From assembly GCF_000002235.5 (NCBI RefSeq), contig NW_022145532.1, positions 744,001 to 808,000 of the forward strand: 64,000 nt of DNA, in the 5' to 3' direction. The stretch's first letter is position 1; the number at the start of each line of letters is the position of its first letter. Source of the stretch: Strongylocentrotus purpuratus. Lineage: Eukaryota; Echinodermata; Echinoidea; Camarodonta; Strongylocentrotidae. Position numbers and translations under genes: made by a program. Positions 1-11,730 of this stretch are shown here, piece after piece. The notes beneath the pieces were generated by a model. It made no database searches, had not been told where the DNA came from, and worked only from the letters and a program-made list of their open reading frames with translations.

Positions 1-1
1 T

Positions 2-1402
2 CTTCTAGCGGTCGTATGTAACGGTACTGTGGTATTTATATTGTACAAGAAACCCAAGTTACGGAGTAAATCTAACAGCCACCTCATGAATTTAGTCATC
101 GGAGATTTTATTTATTGCCTAACTCTTCCATTGACAGTAGCAAGTTGTCTAACGGGTGGTTGGACCTACGGATTTGTAATATGTCAGATTCATGGATTCT
201 TCATACTGTGGGCTGTCATCGGCATCGAATTCATATTTCCTACCTTAGCGATATACCGGCTCATCGTCATGTCACGATCACAGAATCGATTTGCAGAGTT
301 TTACAAATCACAGACACTTTTCTTGTATGTGGTAACGTGGATCCTTGCAGGACTGTGTGCCCTTCCGCCGTTGGTAGGTTGGGGGAGCCTGACCTCATGC
401 GACGGGTCGCCAAACTGCTTTTTGAGTTTTAGTGACAACGAATCTTACGTCATATTCCTAATTGTTATAACGACCATTATTCCGCTGTTCACCATGGCAT
501 TCTGCTACACCAAAGTTATAATCACTGTTCGGCAAAGCTCCAAGAGAGTTCAGCACACTACGAATAACATGTTGTCTGCATCTGTTGCTTCATTAGCTGT
601 GTGTGAAGACCAAAATACCCTGCGTGTCCCTTCGCCTGCACTTCCGGTATTGTACACTGACAGGGATTTCTTGCCCTTGCCTCCTCGACAAAACTTACCT
701 AGATCAAACGTCAATCAGCGAAGATCAAGTCTTGCTTCGGCAACGGGAGGCAAAACACGGGACAGTGGACGACGCTTTTCTCTCGCTTCTATCGCATCAT
801 CCACCATGTCCAACGTCCGACCGAGTGAACAGCGCCTTGGACGATCTCTTGCACTTATATCAGCGTCTTATCTTTTCACCTGGGTACCCGTTCTTGTGTT
901 CACACTCCAGTCAACCTTTAAGCCAAACACACCTCCAGATTTCTGCATAAAAATGATCCAATTGTTTCTATATCTGCACGTAGCAGTAAACCCTCTGGTG
1001 TATGGCCTTCTAACAGATCCTCTACGGAGTGTCCTTTCAGGCTACATCAGACGAGGACGCCTTGGAAGCACACATGAGTCGCAGCGTTGGGTACCACCAT
1101 CAGTGGCGACTAGTTCACTTCAACCAAAGAATTCTGTTAAGACAGGTAACTCACCAAATACCGTAGCGTGGAGAGAAAAGAGCGGAGACCCATCACTGCC
1201 TACCTACACGGGACAATCAGGAATGAAACCAATAAGTACGGGAAAGACACTCGTAATTAGCCCTGTCTCAGTTTTGTCAGCATCTTCAAATGATGAGAGC
1301 GCTTCAATGCGTGCGATTGAAGATCATGGAAAGGAGATAAACGCACAAAGAATTACTAGATTTTCTGAAAGTTGTGAACCGGTCAGTGTTAGTGACTGTT
1401 GA
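2..1402 (+). CDS. Orphan rhodopsin-like (class A) GPCR, 3' part
   Basis: The frame is open from the left edge (base 2) to a TGA at 1400-1402, giving 466 visible residues; the N terminus lies outside the window. TM1 is cut but keeps the Asn of the CNGTVV segment. Counting from base 29, TM2 (about 20-42) has the L-x3-D-like IGDF, TM3 (52-80) begins with the conserved Cys52 and ends AIYRL, TM4 (98-118) has Trp104, and TM5 is about 139-163. A long Ser/Arg-rich third intracellular loop (about 165-270) follows. TM6 has FTWVP (283-287) and TM7 has NPLVY (321-325). The Cys52-Cys130 (or Cys124) pair is the expected disulfide. It should be a plasma-membrane G-protein-coupled receptor; the ligand is unknown. 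The DRY motif is changed to YRL, keeping only Arg77. A 130-residue Ser/Thr-rich tail follows. Family is certain, subfamily is not; the GWG before ECL2 recalls opsin and melatonin receptors, but no retinal lysine is present in TM7. Confidence 0.92.
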   Translation, partial: LLAVVCNGTVVFILYKKPKLRSKSNSHLMNLVIGDFIYCLTLPLTVASCLTGGWTYGFVICQIHGFFILWAVIGIEFIFPTLAIYRLIVMSRSQNRFAEFYKSQTLFLYVVTWILAGLCALPPLVGWGSLTSCDGSPNCFLSFSDNESYVIFLIVITTIIPLFTMAFCYTKVIITVRQSSKRVQHTTNNMLSASVASLAVCEDQNTLRVPSPALPVLYTDRDFLPLPPRQNLPRSNVNQRRSSLASATGGKTRDSGRRFSLASIASSTMSNVRPSEQRLGRSLALISASYLFTWVPVLVFTLQSTFKPNTPPDFCIKMIQLFLYLHVAVNPLVYGLLTDPLRSVLSGYIRRGRLGSTHESQRWVPPSVATSSLQPKNSVKTGNSPNTVAWREKSGDPSLPTYTGQSGMKPISTGKTLVISPVSVLSASSNDESASMRAIEDHGKEINAQRITRFSESCEPVSVSDC

Positions 1403-1515
1403 TTATTTTTTAATAGTTTTTTTATTGGGTATCAGTATAATTTAAAAGAAGAAAAAACTACAAATATATTGCACGCAAACGAATGAAAAATACGAAACTA
1501 TATTTATATCTATCA

Positions 1516-2386
1516 GGGGCGGTATTCTGAACCCTGTGTTATCTCTAATGTTGTTGTATCTTTGGAGATAAGATAAAGTTGGTATTCTGAACACTGTTGT
1601 AACTTTTGTGTTATCTTTTGTTGTATCTTTTCTCTCATCTCATTGGCCGCGCCTGCGCTCATAGCTTGGTGCGCTTGTAATTGTGCTTATTAGTAAAAAC
1701 ATGGCGCTTAATCCTCATTTGCATATGCGCACGGGAGATAATATGTCGAGATAATTGGTATTCTGAAAGTTGTTGTATCTTTTATCTTATCTTATTTTGC
1801 ATGGTATTTACAACAATATTTACAACAGGTAGGGGGTTGTTGTATCTTTCGTGGTGATATAATGGCGGCAATATTTCTTGCCCAGAACCAACTTTGTGCC
1901 AATAGACGAGTTAGAAGAAGATAATGTGTTGACCGGAAACATCAAAGATGAGAACTTTCTAAGAAATTAAATGCTAGGATAGGACTATTTTAATGCTCTC
2001 ATCTTAACCAATATAGTGAAAGCGTGATTTGTCTTCATGATCCACATTCAACAGCGCATAATGATGACGCGCGTAATAAGTGCTCAAATAACTAATTACG
2101 CCCAAGATTAGTATGCGCTAGGCGCATCTTCAGATATGGCATAAAGTATTCCTATTGGTTGATCTACTTATCATGCTTATATAAAATAGATTTTGATTGG
2201 TAGGGTCCATAAAAATGGGCGTGTCATCAATGGTCAAAGATAAGATAGAGGCGGTCCTTCAAGAGATAACACAGGGATAAAACAATGTTCAGAATACCAA
2301 CTTACAACAATATTAGCGCTGTGTTATCTCTAGAAGATACAACAAAAGATAACACAAAACTTACAACAATGTTCAGAATACCACCC
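1516..2386. mobile_element. Non-autonomous DNA transposon with long inverted ends
   Basis: The left end reads GGGCGGTATTCTGAAC (1517-1532) and the right end is its near-perfect inverse (2371-2386). ATCA directly flanks both ends and may be a 4-bp target duplication. The subterminal 120 bp on each side repeats GTTGTATCTT, GTGTTATCT and GGTATTCTGAAC in inverted order, so each terminus is internally duplicated. The interior (about 1850-2220) has one weak coding remnant beginning ATGGCGGCA and ending in Arg-rich codons, which could be a Harbinger-type transposase start; this is speculative. It lies in the 3' flank of the GPCR gene, about 110 bp after the stop. A second element in the window (46933) has similar GGTATTC ends. 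Confidence 0.8.
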
Positions 2387-2632
2387 ATCAATTTATCTAA
2401 GGCCCATTTATATTGTTTTACATACATAATTATGTAAGCCGCACAGTTATAAATTTGCATATCATAGGTGGATCAAGGAAAGAGACGTCATGAATAAAAT
2501 ATAATACATGAATGAATGAATGACAAAAATATTAATGCAAACTGTCTTTGGGCAGGCTTACAGGCCATAATATTGAAAATGATAATGATAATAACAATAA
2601 TAACAAACAATAACAATTCTTGATAATTCCAG

Positions 2633-2961
2633 TTACATCTACATTCCATTTTAATGTAAGTGACGATAAAGTGTACCCAGAAACTGATGAGCTGTTAATG
2701 TATAGAGATAATGAACCATCATATCTTAATGAAAGAGTCTATGAACACTGTGGCCCGAATTCTACTTATTGGTTAAACTCGACCTCGGTTCAAAGATCAA
2801 TTTTAAGAAAGGAAAAACTGAGACCTCAGACGTATAACCTTAAGCTTGTTAAGCAAGATTGTGGAAGAAGCTGTAAAGAGCCTATCATCGGGTTTGAATT
2901 TGAATATAAACAATACGGGCCTGTGAATATTAGCAAATGCCAATTATATAACAACATATGA
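2633..2961 (+). CDS. Possible terminal exon of an unrecognised extracellular protein
   Basis: An AG acceptor at 2631-2632 opens a frame that continues to a TGA at 2959-2961 (about 109 residues). The protein has four N-glycosylation sequons (NVS, NST, NST, NIS), four cysteines, and no membrane segment, which fits a secreted or extracellular domain. I do not recognise the family. The acceptor has a poor pyrimidine tract (the upstream sequence is an AAT/AAC-rich run at 2571-2612) and no upstream exon was found. It is separated from the GPCR by the transposon at 1516-2386. It could also be a fortuitous open frame or a pseudo-exon. AATAAA lies downstream near 3169. Confidence 0.3.
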
Positions 2962-3899
2962 CACACAACACCCAATTTAAACTACCAAACGGCATTCGTC
3001 ATCTTTGTACGGGGGCAAATATACTTTTTTCATACACCTTATGATGTTAAAACATCATGTGCTGACATATTAGGTCACAGTTTTCTATATCATATGGTCA
3101 AATACGATTGTTATGACGTAACTTCTTCGAGATAATTACCGTTTTACAATTATGTTTACCGTATTGCATAATAAATTAGCATTTTCTTTATCTTCAGCTG
3201 CACAATGAACGGTACAAAGAAATTAAAAGTTATACATTCAATAATTTTTCACCCTTAGGCCATACATTCTCTATACATATCATTTATAATGATTACATTA
3301 TGACATAAAAATAGTTTTATAAGATATTATAAGATATGTTTTTCAAGATATTTATTATGTACATCAAGACATCAATACAAAATTGGAATACATGTATCAC
3401 CCGTAAATATGACAAAACACAAATATAACAGAAGCGTATACATGTAGCTTAACTTTTGACAATTTCGGGGGACCATCCATAAACAATTCCGTTTTAATCC
3501 ACCAAGCCTACCATAGTCTTCTTATCAATATCTATTATGCAAACGCATACAAAAAAACCCTTTTATTATTTCAAACTTACTTGACTAACATTAATTTCAT
3601 ATATTGTGGGCCAATTTCACCAGAAAAATCTTCTAAAACACTAAAAAGAAAAGTACACATACACCATGCTTGAAGTAGGCCCTATATGATAAGAATGTGA
3701 TAATTATGTATGATTACACTCAATGAATTATTTCCACTCGTGTCGTGTTATGAACGCATGTTGCACCCAACCATTAAAAGATATTTATAGTAGAATATAT
3801 TAATTAAAACTACTTTTCCGCACAACAATTTTGTGTGACGAGTTGTATTTGTGTGTTTTTCTGGTCGCATGTTTAAAGCACAATTTCCCCTATGAACAT
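2962..3899. other. Intergenic AT-rich stretch without a gene
   Basis: No open frame, repeat array or RNA gene is convincing here. Near 3913-3940 there is a short imperfect hairpin (CCGCCCTCGAGC pairing with GCTAGAGGGGTGG) next to the 3' end of the TRIM-like gene. Confidence 0.5.
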
Positions 3900-3905
3900 T
3901 TTAAT
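3900..3905 (-). terminator. Candidate poly(A) signal of the TRIM-like gene
   Basis: On the minus strand this reads ATTAAA, about 115 nt after the stop of the 593-residue gene. It is the nearest recognised hexamer variant on that strand. Confidence 0.4.
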
Positions 3906-4017
3906 CACCACCGCCCTCGAGCAGTGTTACCGCTAGAGGGGTGGAAGAATGCTTCTGTTTTTCAAACTGAGTCTGTTTAATACTTGTAAAATCCACATGA
4001 AATTACATGATGAAGAC

Positions 4018-5799
4018 CTAAATCAAAACAGTATCATTAAAACAGACTGTTCTCTTGAAGATAAAAACATTATCCTCATTGCAAGCGATGAGCTTGCCTG
4101 CAGGTGTAATAACTATGGGATAAGTGCGACTTTTGGCAGTGGTATCTGACCAGTTTGCTTGAGGAAAGGTTAAAATCTTCTTCGATATCTTTCCACCCAC
4201 TGACACTTCATCTACTGCATATGAATCCTGGCTCTCGTCCCGGTATACTATATACATCGTGTCTAAGAGAGGATCTAGCGAGAAATCAACGGCTGATAGC
4301 CAGTCGTCATCCCGTAGGATTCGCTTTGATTTACCAGTCTGATCTAGAATGGTGAATTCTCCTTGTCCAGTAGAAGCAACAATGTCACCAGATGGCATAC
4401 ACAGACATCTCTTACACTTGGCATCCTGCAGAAGAATGGTCTTGACTGTCAAACCATTAGCTGGGTTGATGACGTAGATATGGGACTGATTAGCCTCTGA
4501 TGCAACGATCATTCCGTTACAATCAACATCCACACTGACGCAGGAGAATGGTCCTGATGTATGCTTTGGAATAGGAATACTTTTCCTCAATTGCCATTGC
4601 CTGTCATACAGACATATGCACTCACTCAGTGTCTTCTTAGAGCACCCTCCATGCGTTCTTCCACACAGGAGTGATTCCTCATCAAGGGGTGTGCAGTAGT
4701 TAACCGAGCCCCTTCCATCGTATTGTAACACGTGTACCATCTCTCGTTTGATGGAGTCGAATATGTACCCCACTCCTGTCTTGACGTCTCCAAAGAAAGC
4801 ATTTTCATTGAAGGCACACCCTAGAATACGTAAGTCATTCATGTGAGATGAAATTCTGAATTCATCTACCAACTTCCACGGTCCATGAGGTGTGGAATAT
4901 AACCTAAGATGCTCTTTCCCGTTTCTTCTTTTTCTAAGCAGAGATATGGAGTTTGTGATGCCATTAGTTTCATCCAGAACTTCATTTACTTTGACAACCC
5001 TTTTAAAGGTACTCTCAATTTCCACACACACTTCGTCGGACTTCAAAACAATTTCTTGTTCTGCATGAAGAACGTGATTAATCTTGATCTTCAGTTCATG
5101 GATAATTATTTGAAGCTCTTCCATCTCATGCTGTAGCTTTTCTATTCCTGCTTGTGAGATTCTTTCACATCTATGAATCTTGTCGAGTATATCCTTCTTA
5201 CTTTCTTGAAGAGGTTTTCTTTGTTGTTCTGCCGCTTCCCGACAACGTTTCAGGTCGCATTCCCTTTTTTCCAGAAGCTTGGTCATTTTATCGTCGTATT
5301 TCTTGTTGATAGTATACATAGCTTCTTTCTCCCGTTCGACCTCCTTCCCTAATACTTCATCGAAATGCTGAACTACTTCATCTACCAATTTTTTGAACGA
5401 TTTCTCCGAAGCAAGCACACTTTCTGACACCCTTTGAAGACAATCATTTAATTTCTTCGTACTCTTTTTCTTCAAGGGCATCTTGGCTTCTAAAAGCTTT
5501 TGTTTCTCATCGACAACCTTATTGATGTCACTGACCTGGCATGGACTTTGATGGAAGATGAGTTGACATGACTTACAGCATCCCTCACCATGAGTGATGC
5601 AGAAGGCTTTTACCAACTCTTGATGTCTCTCGCAATACCACCGTTTGTGTCCAAGTAGATGAAAGTGACCTTTCTCCAGTGCGCAGGCGTGACATATTCT
5701 TCTTGTCACCTGGTCGATGTAATGAGTTAATATGGAATGTCCATGGCAACCAGTCTCTTCACATTTCATGTGATCATCGCTACGTGAAGGCGATGCCAT
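4018..5799 (-). CDS. Intronless TRIM-like protein: B-box, coiled coil, beta-propeller
   Basis: This is a single open frame of 593 residues with no intron. Residues 13-51 hold a Cys/His-rich segment resembling B-box 1 (C13, C18, C36, C39, H45). Residues 56-87 are a textbook B-box 2 zinc site: C56-x2-H59-x7-C67-x2-H70-x4-C75-x2-C78-x4-H83-x3-C87. Residues about 93-300 are charged heptad-rich coiled coil (the BBC region, with many Lys and Glu). Residues about 310-590 show repeating hydrophobic strands with polar turns, like the NHL/WD-type propeller of TRIM2/TRIM3/TRIM56 relatives. There is no RING domain, so ubiquitin ligase activity is not supported; a scaffold or regulatory role is likely. 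Such RING-less intronless TRIM-like genes are abundant in echinoderms and lancelets and often arise by retroposition (family knowledge). The start is the first ATG after upstream stops; a minus-strand ATTAAA lies about 115 nt past the stop. Confidence 0.9.
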   Translation of the reverse strand: MASPSRSDDHMKCEETGCHGHSILTHYIDQVTRRICHACALEKGHFHLLGHKRWYCERHQELVKAFCITHGEGCCKSCQLIFHQSPCQVSDINKVVDEKQKLLEAKMPLKKKSTKKLNDCLQRVSESVLASEKSFKKLVDEVVQHFDEVLGKEVEREKEAMYTINKKYDDKMTKLLEKRECDLKRCREAAEQQRKPLQESKKDILDKIHRCERISQAGIEKLQHEMEELQIIIHELKIKINHVLHAEQEIVLKSDEVCVEIESTFKRVVKVNEVLDETNGITNSISLLRKRRNGKEHLRLYSTPHGPWKLVDEFRISSHMNDLRILGCAFNENAFFGDVKTGVGYIFDSIKREMVHVLQYDGRGSVNYCTPLDEESLLCGRTHGGCSKKTLSECICLYDRQWQLRKSIPIPKHTSGPFSCVSVDVDCNGMIVASEANQSHIYVINPANGLTVKTILLQDAKCKRCLCMPSGDIVASTGQGEFTILDQTGKSKRILRDDDWLSAVDFSLDPLLDTMYIVYRDESQDSYAVDEVSVGGKISKKILTFPQANWSDTTAKSRTYPIVITPAGKLIACNEDNVFIFKRTVCFNDTVLI

Positions 5800-5908
5800 G
5801 ATGTGAGACGCTTTTCTGGTGAAAGTGTGTGATCACTGGTGAATGAAGCTTTATGGACAAGACTTCGTCCTTTGTAATATAAAAAGCAAGACAAAGAATG
5901 GTTGTTAA

Positions 5909-6426
5909 AGGTACTATGTCCCATTTGCAGGCCCAAAAAATGAAAAGGTTAAATTCCAGCGGCATTTGAAAGATACTACTAATTTAGAACTTCCCTAAAG
6001 AAAGTTGGGCTTGAAAAAGTGTTCAAGTGGGAAAATAACGACTATTAGTTGTCAAATCGACTTAGGAGCTATAGAGCCAATAAGTAATAGTCTTGATTTT
6101 CAGACCATTGTACCGAATGGTCAAACGTTTTTGGCTGCGCAAAGATTCAATCAGTTTAATTTTGGCCATCACAAGAAGTGTGTTATTGATGTAGACAAAT
6201 GCTTATGTACCATTTACAGCTCATTTTATGTATGTTATTACCATAGAAGAAAAAAGCCAGTCAGTCACTCAATAGTGTCTAGCAAGTAAACGGGTTTCCT
6301 TGCATAATTTGAATATTAGGACACTGCTAACTTTTAAATTTCACAGATAGGACATACATGACATATTCATAATTCCTGCAAAGTTCTACAGAATTTGAGG
6401 TTGGCTGCAAAAGGGACGTAGTACCT
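5909..6426 (+). mobile_element. TTAA-flanked MITE, family B copy 1
   Basis: TTAA stands on both sides (5905-5908 and 6427-6430). The ends are AGGTACTATGTCCC and GGGACGTAGTACCT. The sequence after the left end matches the element at 12405-12603 in inverse orientation over about 190 bp, which shows it is a dispersed family. It has no coding capacity; the open frame at 6005-6289 lies inside it and is fortuitous. It sits just upstream of the TRIM-like gene. Confidence 0.85.
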
Positions 6427-6430
6427 TTAA

Positions 6431-7058
6431 GTCTGCATTAGTGTGTTTTCTATGAACAATTTTATGTTTGAGTGCATATTACAGTACCGGATATCCCGCC
6501 CAAAAGTCATCGTTGTGTATAGCTTCAATATCAATACACTACAAGCACTAAATGCTGTTTATAAGTATCGGCTTGCATGGTGATGTAGATATACAGTAGG
6601 CTTACCGTTGTGTCCTTTTCAGGACTCCTCAATCCTCCCCTTCTCACATGGTGCAACCGTAAGCCTACTTTATAACTATCAGCACTGTCTGAATATTCAG
6701 AAGAATTCTGAACGTTCTGAAGATTTCCGACTATTAGATACAAAGGCAATACGTTTTCTACACAAGCTTCACAACATGTCATAGAAATAATCAAATATCT
6801 AAAAAATATGTATATACCTATTTGAACTGCTTCGAACCTTCTTGTCTCGTGCTGTCTGTCGTGTGATTTTCTCAGAATAGCTACATGAAAAGAAGAAAAA
6901 AATGGGTGTTGAAACCGAGATATGCCTGCAGAACATTTTAAAAGGATGATGCATTTTCTTAAAGAAAATGAGGTGATATAAGTTACTCGCCCCTCCTGCT
7001 GACCGTATACAGATGAATACATTAAGAAAAAGCAATGATTATGAATAGAGAGAGAGAC

Positions 7059-7089
<31 letters not shown>

Positions 7090-8247
7090 TAGTCAGTGAC
7101 TACGTGGTGTCATTAACTCACCTTCAGGCTCAATTATCAAAGTGGATGATTTTGCGCTGTATAATGGCTTCCCACTAAATGTTATGATGTCTAATTAACC
7201 AGAAAATAGCTAGGGCTTATCCTCATAAAATTACTAAAAATCATCATCCTATATGCTTTTATGATATTCACGCTGCACAAAGTAATGGAATCCAATGCAG
7301 AACCAGTCTGTCGTGCGTGTGGGCGTCCAGCATGAAATATAACTTTCTATGTCATTGCAATATGGTAACACTCTCCAGCCGGTAGGACCAGGCCAAATAA
7401 ATCAAGTTTCTATTCGTATTCTTTGATATTTTCTTTGTTCAAATTTCCAGAAAGCAAATGGAATCCTTATCTACTTCAAATATTATTTCTATGCTGACCG
7501 CTGTCAAACTATAAGAGGCACACAAATATTGACATACGTTGTTACTACAGGTTATCTTTCAACATATTTCTACCCTGCTCTTTGCCTTCTCACTTTACAT
7601 CAAATATATATTTAGGAAATTACACAATCATATACTACATTGAATGGTAGTAAAAGGTGTGGGCAGGCACAGGTAATGTTTCTGTTCTTGTTTATTAGTA
7701 TCATAATTTTTATGAAAGATATACTTATATCATATCCATGCACAGGTTAAATAATAAGTCTTACAATCTAGAACACACAAAACAGTAATGGGGTGTTTTA
7801 CTTATACTAGGTGAATCTGTCATACATGTATATACAGAAAATGGCAGTTTGGCATTAGGTTTACTACTTGTACTACCATTTGACATCTATGATATATATC
7901 TTAAATGTAACTTGATGTTCAATGCTCAACGCAGCTCATATAATATATTTGCAATTCACCATGGATTCCCTTTAAAAACATAACTCACAGTTAGGAAATT
8001 TATTGACAATTTATCACTGTAAAAAGTGTTGACGATGTCATCAATACCATACGACACACTCGTAAAAGCCTCTTGGCTAGACAAAATATGTAAATGATAA
8101 ACTGTAAATACGCTAATCTATCAACCCTTATAAATTGACACATTGTTACAAGCTTGTTCCACCATTCCCTGTCCATGCCATTGTAATTATACAGCCGTGC
8201 TCTCTACGAATATGGAGTAGCTAGGCTTATGAATGTTTATTGTACAG
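6431..8247. other. Intergenic, no gene seen; GA microsatellite at 7048-7091
   Basis: AT-rich sequence. The minus-strand open frames near 6531-7035 have no family features or codon regularity and are not supported. The only defined element is a (GA)n run with a few interruptions. Confidence 0.5.
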
Positions 8248-9045
8248 GGGAGTGTTTCACAAAGATTGAGATCAACTTTAAGGCCATTCATGCCACTGGT
8301 TGCTCTTACCATTATGATCTTTAGATAACATTTTTTCCTTCAATAATGAATTATCGACAAATTGAAATTTTGTAGATTTGTGACCATGATTTGTACGTCC
8401 CTTGAGAGACCAATGCAAGTAAATGGTGAGAGGAAACAGTCACAAAAATGGCCTGCCATAGTTAAGTCCAACTTAAAGGTAATACAAAGTTTTGGTAAAT
8501 TTTGAAAATTGGCTGGATAGTGATTCTTTACAATTTGTATATATTTGGATGCCCCTGTGGATGTATTATAAGCACCAGAAAATTTAGCCCCTAAAACACT
8601 TCTGCTTTCGAGAAAATTTGAATTAAAAAATTTACCGGTGCTCCCGGTAAATTTCGATAAATTTCAAATAGCGCCTACGGCCAAACAATGGTAGCTGCGA
8701 CCATGAAAATCTCAGAATATGTAGTTGTGGTATATAATTTCCAAATGGGAATATCCAATCGGTCGATTCTAGTCAAGAAACATTATTTTATAGCTAAATT
8801 GATATCTTGACCTTAAGAGGGAGCTATACAACACGAACAGCTTATTATTTACAATTTCATCTCTTTAGACTTGATTTCAACAGCGACAACGGTTACTGAA
8901 TATTGTAGGATCTCATATGCTTCCAATTTGTTAATTTGAACCAAATTCATGACCCCATACCAAAACTTTGTATTACCTAGATGATACAATGTTTTGGTAT
9001 GGGGTCATGAATTTGGTTCAATCTTAGTCTTTGTGAAACACTCCC
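8248..9045. mobile_element. Inverted-repeat element carrying a nested MITE
   Basis: Ends GGGAGTGTTTCACAAAGATT (8248 on) and its inverse ending at 9045. The host element is split by the family C MITE at 8477-8978. A truncated relative with the same GTGTTTCACAAAGACT end lies at 62606, so this too is a dispersed family. Between the inner element and the right end there is an inverted copy of the inner element's last 36 bp, forming a hairpin. Confidence 0.75.
8477..8978 (+). mobile_element. TTAA MITE, family C copy 1 (502 bp)
   Basis: TTAA precedes the left end (8473-8476). The ends are AGGTAATACAAAGTTTTGG and its inverse. It is the same length, 502 bp, and same orientation as the copy at 17381-17882, with few differences. 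Inside is a short palindrome centred on ACCGGTGCTCCCGGT. The right flank is AGAT instead of TTAA, probably because of a later rearrangement that added the hairpin arm. Confidence 0.88.
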
Positions 9046-11500
9046 AAGGCAAAGTGTAGCCTTTATGCATTTTTTTAAATATCAGCATGCATAATTTACA
9101 AAGCAACTTACATTCTAGCATAAGACCATAATCAACAACAGGAAATCACCTATGTACATTCGTTTTTAATACAGCCGAATCATATTTTGCATAGTAAATA
9201 CTGCTTACCGTTTATCTGTATATGAGAATAAAGGTCATTGTCAAATTATATACAGTTATATTGCCTGCAAAATGATATACATGAAGTATATTACTGTCAT
9301 CAGTCAACACATTTCATTAGAGTGATATCAGCATACTATATATTCACTCATACAACAGCATGAAATATCGAATACATACCGAGAAATAACTGCACAACAC
9401 AACAACTTGTTCTAAAGTCCACTTTGCTTGTAATGTCATTGTCAAAGTGCCTTCATGCACGACCTGGATGCATTTTATAGCTTTTTCTTGCAAATTGAAA
9501 AGGTTAAATTTGCATCAGGCTTTTTAAAATCGCTGGAGCAAGGAGGACAAAAGATTATTACCGACAGTCACAGAAAGTCAAATAGAAAATGATAATAATA
9601 GTATTTTGCTATTGTGCGTTTGACAAGAAAGAGGGCGTATTTTTTTTTTTTTTTTTTAATCAATCCGATTATATTCCAGTCATGTAAGCCTAGACTCGTG
9701 TAGTCACAATTATTTCCAAATTCCACATAATTTTGCTAAAGTCCAACACATATTATCTAGTCATGACTAATCTAAATTGCATTTTGTCTGTCGTCCTCAC
9801 TTCCATCTCATTTGTTTGAACAAAGAGTCTCTTCTTTATCTACATGTATTCTCTGACTGCTTTTGAAATGAGAAAGTTCGTGCAAGATGGTGATAATTTC
9901 GACCTTTTGGTCAAAGCTAAGACGCCGCGAAAAAGTAAGATGTTACAGTTCTACAATTATTTTTTTGCAAAAACAATTATGCGGTTAGCGTTTCCATTGC
10001 ACTCTGTAAATTTAACGTTGAGTAGGCTTACAAATCATTTTTATTTTCTTTTACTGGAAAATAGGTTCCCTCTGTTATATTATAAAAATACCATAATTAA
10101 ATTTCGACAGTACGATGATTTTCAATAGACATAGAATCAAATCAAAGCCTTGGTGGGAAATAATTTTCTGAAAATTAGTGAATTTGTAAAAATTAATGTA
10201 AGCGATTATGACAGAACGAGGGGCATTGCCGGTTTATTTTTAATTGAAATGTCTCACAAGATAACCCGAAAAATTTCCGACAAGCCTCTCTAATGAGGCT
10301 CCCTTTTACATGTTGGCAATAGAGCAAATAAACAACAAAAACTGTTAATAGAAAATTGAGAAAAAAAACTATTAGCGACGCCCTTGGACAAACGAAATCT
10401 TGGTTTTCCGAAGAAAAGTCGATATGAAACTCAACTTAAATTGGATGAGCGTAAATCGATAATGGTATATGTGATTTTATTGCATTGATGGATCGATATA
10501 AATAGAGACAGCGTCACTTCAACTACGAAACGAATTTTTGGTTGATAATATTAGTCTACTAGTCTTTAAAGACATTCTTACACTTTGGATTAAAATTCAA
10601 ACAGTTTACCTTCTTATTATCACCCGTGCATGCATATGTATATGTACGTAGTCATTGGTAGTTACAGCTAGAATACAGTTTGTTATCGTAATGTGCTATT
10701 AAAGTGAGCGGACATTACGATTCTTTAATATAGTCAAAGAAAATCGTCAAATAATACATCCTACACATACAATACATGAATATCATTGCATTCGAAATAG
10801 TGAAACATTTAAAATATATATTGATGATGAGAACGATCAGTAAAGATTACCGTGGTTGTCAATATCATCTCATAATTTCTTGTTAAATCATCGTCATTTT
10901 ACAGAATAATATACATCTCAAAATCTTCTTTTCTTATAATAAATATTACACTAATTGCCTCATTGACATTGTATACTCCTTTTTTGTAAATCTCATATTA
11001 ATTTTCGTTTCTTTTTGTTTTCGTAATCAAATGAAACATGGATGACATACGTAATGGAATTTGAGTTTCAGATACGGTGGATGGCCAATCGCTGCTGTAA
11101 TAGTAGAGAACAGCTGTTCTTCCACGGGGTACTTAATATTAAAAAATAATGCTTCAAATTTACAAATATAACAAACTACCCATGTTAATGATAATGATAA
11201 TAATATTTCAGTTTACGTACTATAGCACTTGATATATAATCGACGACACCTCTAAGTGCTTCGCGGATACATTATTATTCCGGTTACGTTTTTCCAGACC
11301 AATAATTCAAGCCGCCATACATCCACTTATTGGACCGACTTGGCAGCCATCAAGTGCATCACAAACAAGTGAGCCAAGGACCTTTGGTGGCTCATTAATT
11401 GCTTGGTTCTTCTGATATTAACACATTAATTGACATGGCATTGAAAATAATGAAAAGTACTTTTTTATAATGGGCCTTTTAGCGACTAAATCTTCCACGA
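9046..11500. other. Intergenic AT-rich stretch, no supported gene
   Basis: Nothing beyond short homopolymers (T run near 9640) and an unsupported 94-codon frame at 9844-10128. The segment near 11060-11130 (GATACGGTGGATGGCC) resembles one at 38150 and may be a decayed repeat. Confidence 0.45.
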
Positions 11501-11730
11501 CAATTAATTTATAATTTATTACTTATCACAGCTTATCACTTTTCACCTTGATCCCATTATATACTTGCATCAAAATAACAAATGCATGGCTCTATGCGTC
11601 AATATCGTCCGTCTCTCTTGCCATTACAGTGCACCATGAGAATAATCTTGATCATTATCAAAATGGTTGTAACAATAACATTCAAATTTCAAACTTATAT
11701 GTAAATAAGTAACAGAGACATTAATATAGA

